A stretch of DNA of 64,000 nucleotides, taken from Jeotgalibaca sp. MA1X17-3 (GTDB taxonomy: Bacteria; Bacillota; Bacilli; Lactobacillales; Aerococcaceae). The stretch covers positions 1,535,001 through 1,599,000 of the forward strand of contig NZ_CP090983.1 in assembly GCF_021513155.1 (NCBI RefSeq), written 5' to 3'. Of the stretch, positions 63,599-64,000 are shown in pieces (the stretch's first letter is position 1; the number at the start of each line of letters is the position of its first letter). The position numbers were made by a program, and so were the translations under genes. The notes under the pieces are model-generated. The model worked only from the letters and a program-made list of their open reading frames with translations. It made no database searches and had not been told where the DNA came from.

Positions 63599-64000
63599 CT
63601 ATTCTACCGATATTAAATAGCTATATACAGGTTGATTTCCAGCTTGTATATCTACTTCAATATCTTTGTATTCTTTAGATAGAACTTCAGAAATTTTTTC
63701 ACTTTCAGTCTGATTCGTATCTTCTCCAAAAATAAGGGTAATAATTTCACTATCTTCATCAATCATTGCACGAAGTGTATTTAAGACAGTAGTTACTCTA
63801 TCAGAATGAGAGGTTACAATCTTATCATCCACAATCCCCATGTAATCATCTTTTTTGATAGAAATACCATCAATTGCTGTATCGCGAACTGCGTTTGTTA
63901 CTTGACCACTCTTCACATTCGCCAATTCATCAGTCATATTATTTTTATTGGTTATCAAATCAAATTGATCATCAAATGCAAGCATCGCTGTCAGTCCTTG
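63599..64000 (-). CDS. fakA: FakA/YloV-type DAK2 family protein, C-terminal part (5' end outside window)
   Basis: The last 134 codons of a protein that runs off the window edge; the frame is open to base 64000 (QGLTAMLAFDDQFD). Its position upstream of recG and plsX and the C-terminal sequence (TVLNTLRAMIDEDSEIITLI, then VLSKEYKDIEVDIQAGNQPV) match the C-terminal domain of FakA/YloV, the fatty acid kinase ATP-binding subunit that phosphorylates exogenous fatty acids bound to FakB. The kinase domain itself lies outside the window. Linkage to plsX fits a lipid role. Confidence 0.85.
   Translation of the reverse strand, partial: QGLTAMLAFDDQFDLITNKNNMTDELANVKSGQVTNAVRDTAIDGISIKKDDYMGIVDDKIVTSHSDRVTTVLNTLRAMIDEDSEIITLIFGEDTNQTESEKISEVLSKEYKDIEVDIQAGNQPVYSYLISVE

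Overview
The window is about 64 kb of low-GC (roughly 35-37% by eye) chromosomal DNA from a Gram-positive bacterium of the order Lactobacillales. A Carnobacteriaceae- or Enterococcaceae-like organism fits best, but this is an inference from protein resemblance and gene order. Strong AGGAGG ribosome binding sites, a CtsR box, a cre-like site, a DtxR/MntR-type operator and a Firmicutes-type core gene order all agree with it. Nearly everything is core genome. There is no prophage, insertion sequence, CRISPR array, integron, tRNA or rRNA that I can see.

Layout. 1-4.7 kb: the end of yidC, a CsrRS/ArlRS-like two-component pair, gnd and a 43-aa DUF4044 membrane peptide. 4.7-8.8 kb: a rhodanese lacking its cysteine, the MTHFS-rhomboid-glucokinase operon, rpmG and two small membrane proteins. 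8.9-15.4 kb: a class B PBP, a YfhO-family membrane protein, sodA and a DUF1189 protein. 15.4-21.9 kb: a catabolic operon made of an RpiR regulator, a PTS transporter, a GH38 alpha-mannosidase and a glycerate kinase. It reads as a complete 2-O-alpha-mannosyl-D-glycerate pathway and is the clearest accessory module. 22-30 kb: cshB, zwf, nrnA-ytoI-ytkL, dinB and a DtxR-family regulator with its own operator. 30-35 kb: adhE, with Rex-like and cre-like sites upstream, then comN-yajC-tgt. 35-38 kb: nfeD-floA with an unrecognised downstream gene and a sugar-isomerase-like gene. 38-43 kb: clpB under CtsR, sufT, an esterase and a small frameshifted gene. 43-53.7 kb: the translation and secretion block rplS, trmD-rimM, khpA-rpsP, ffh-ylxM, ftsY-HAD-smc-rnc. 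53.8-59.8 kb: the oligopeptide transporter oppDFBCA. 59.9-64 kb: acpP, plsX, recG and the 3' part of a fakA/yloV-type gene.

The genes join several processes. zwf and gnd give the oxidative pentose phosphate branch; glucokinase and glycerate kinase feed glycolysis; AdhE re-oxidises NADH. Ffh, FtsY, YidC and YajC belong to membrane protein insertion and secretion, and SMC and RecG to chromosome maintenance.

The most striking sequence-level pattern is that five loci (mngR, smc, oppC, a small gene at 42.4-42.9 kb, and the pair downstream of floA) are each broken by exactly one missing base in a mononucleotide run. Adding one base restores an uninterrupted, family-length frame where a family length is known. 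Undercalled homopolymers in the assembly are the simplest explanation, but slippage or real inactivation must be excluded. I found no convincing undescribed defence, mobile or biosynthetic system. The best candidates for new biology are the mannosylglycerate operon with its leader hairpin, the unknown FloA-linked protein and the membrane-anchored HTH protein next to an MltG-like stub.
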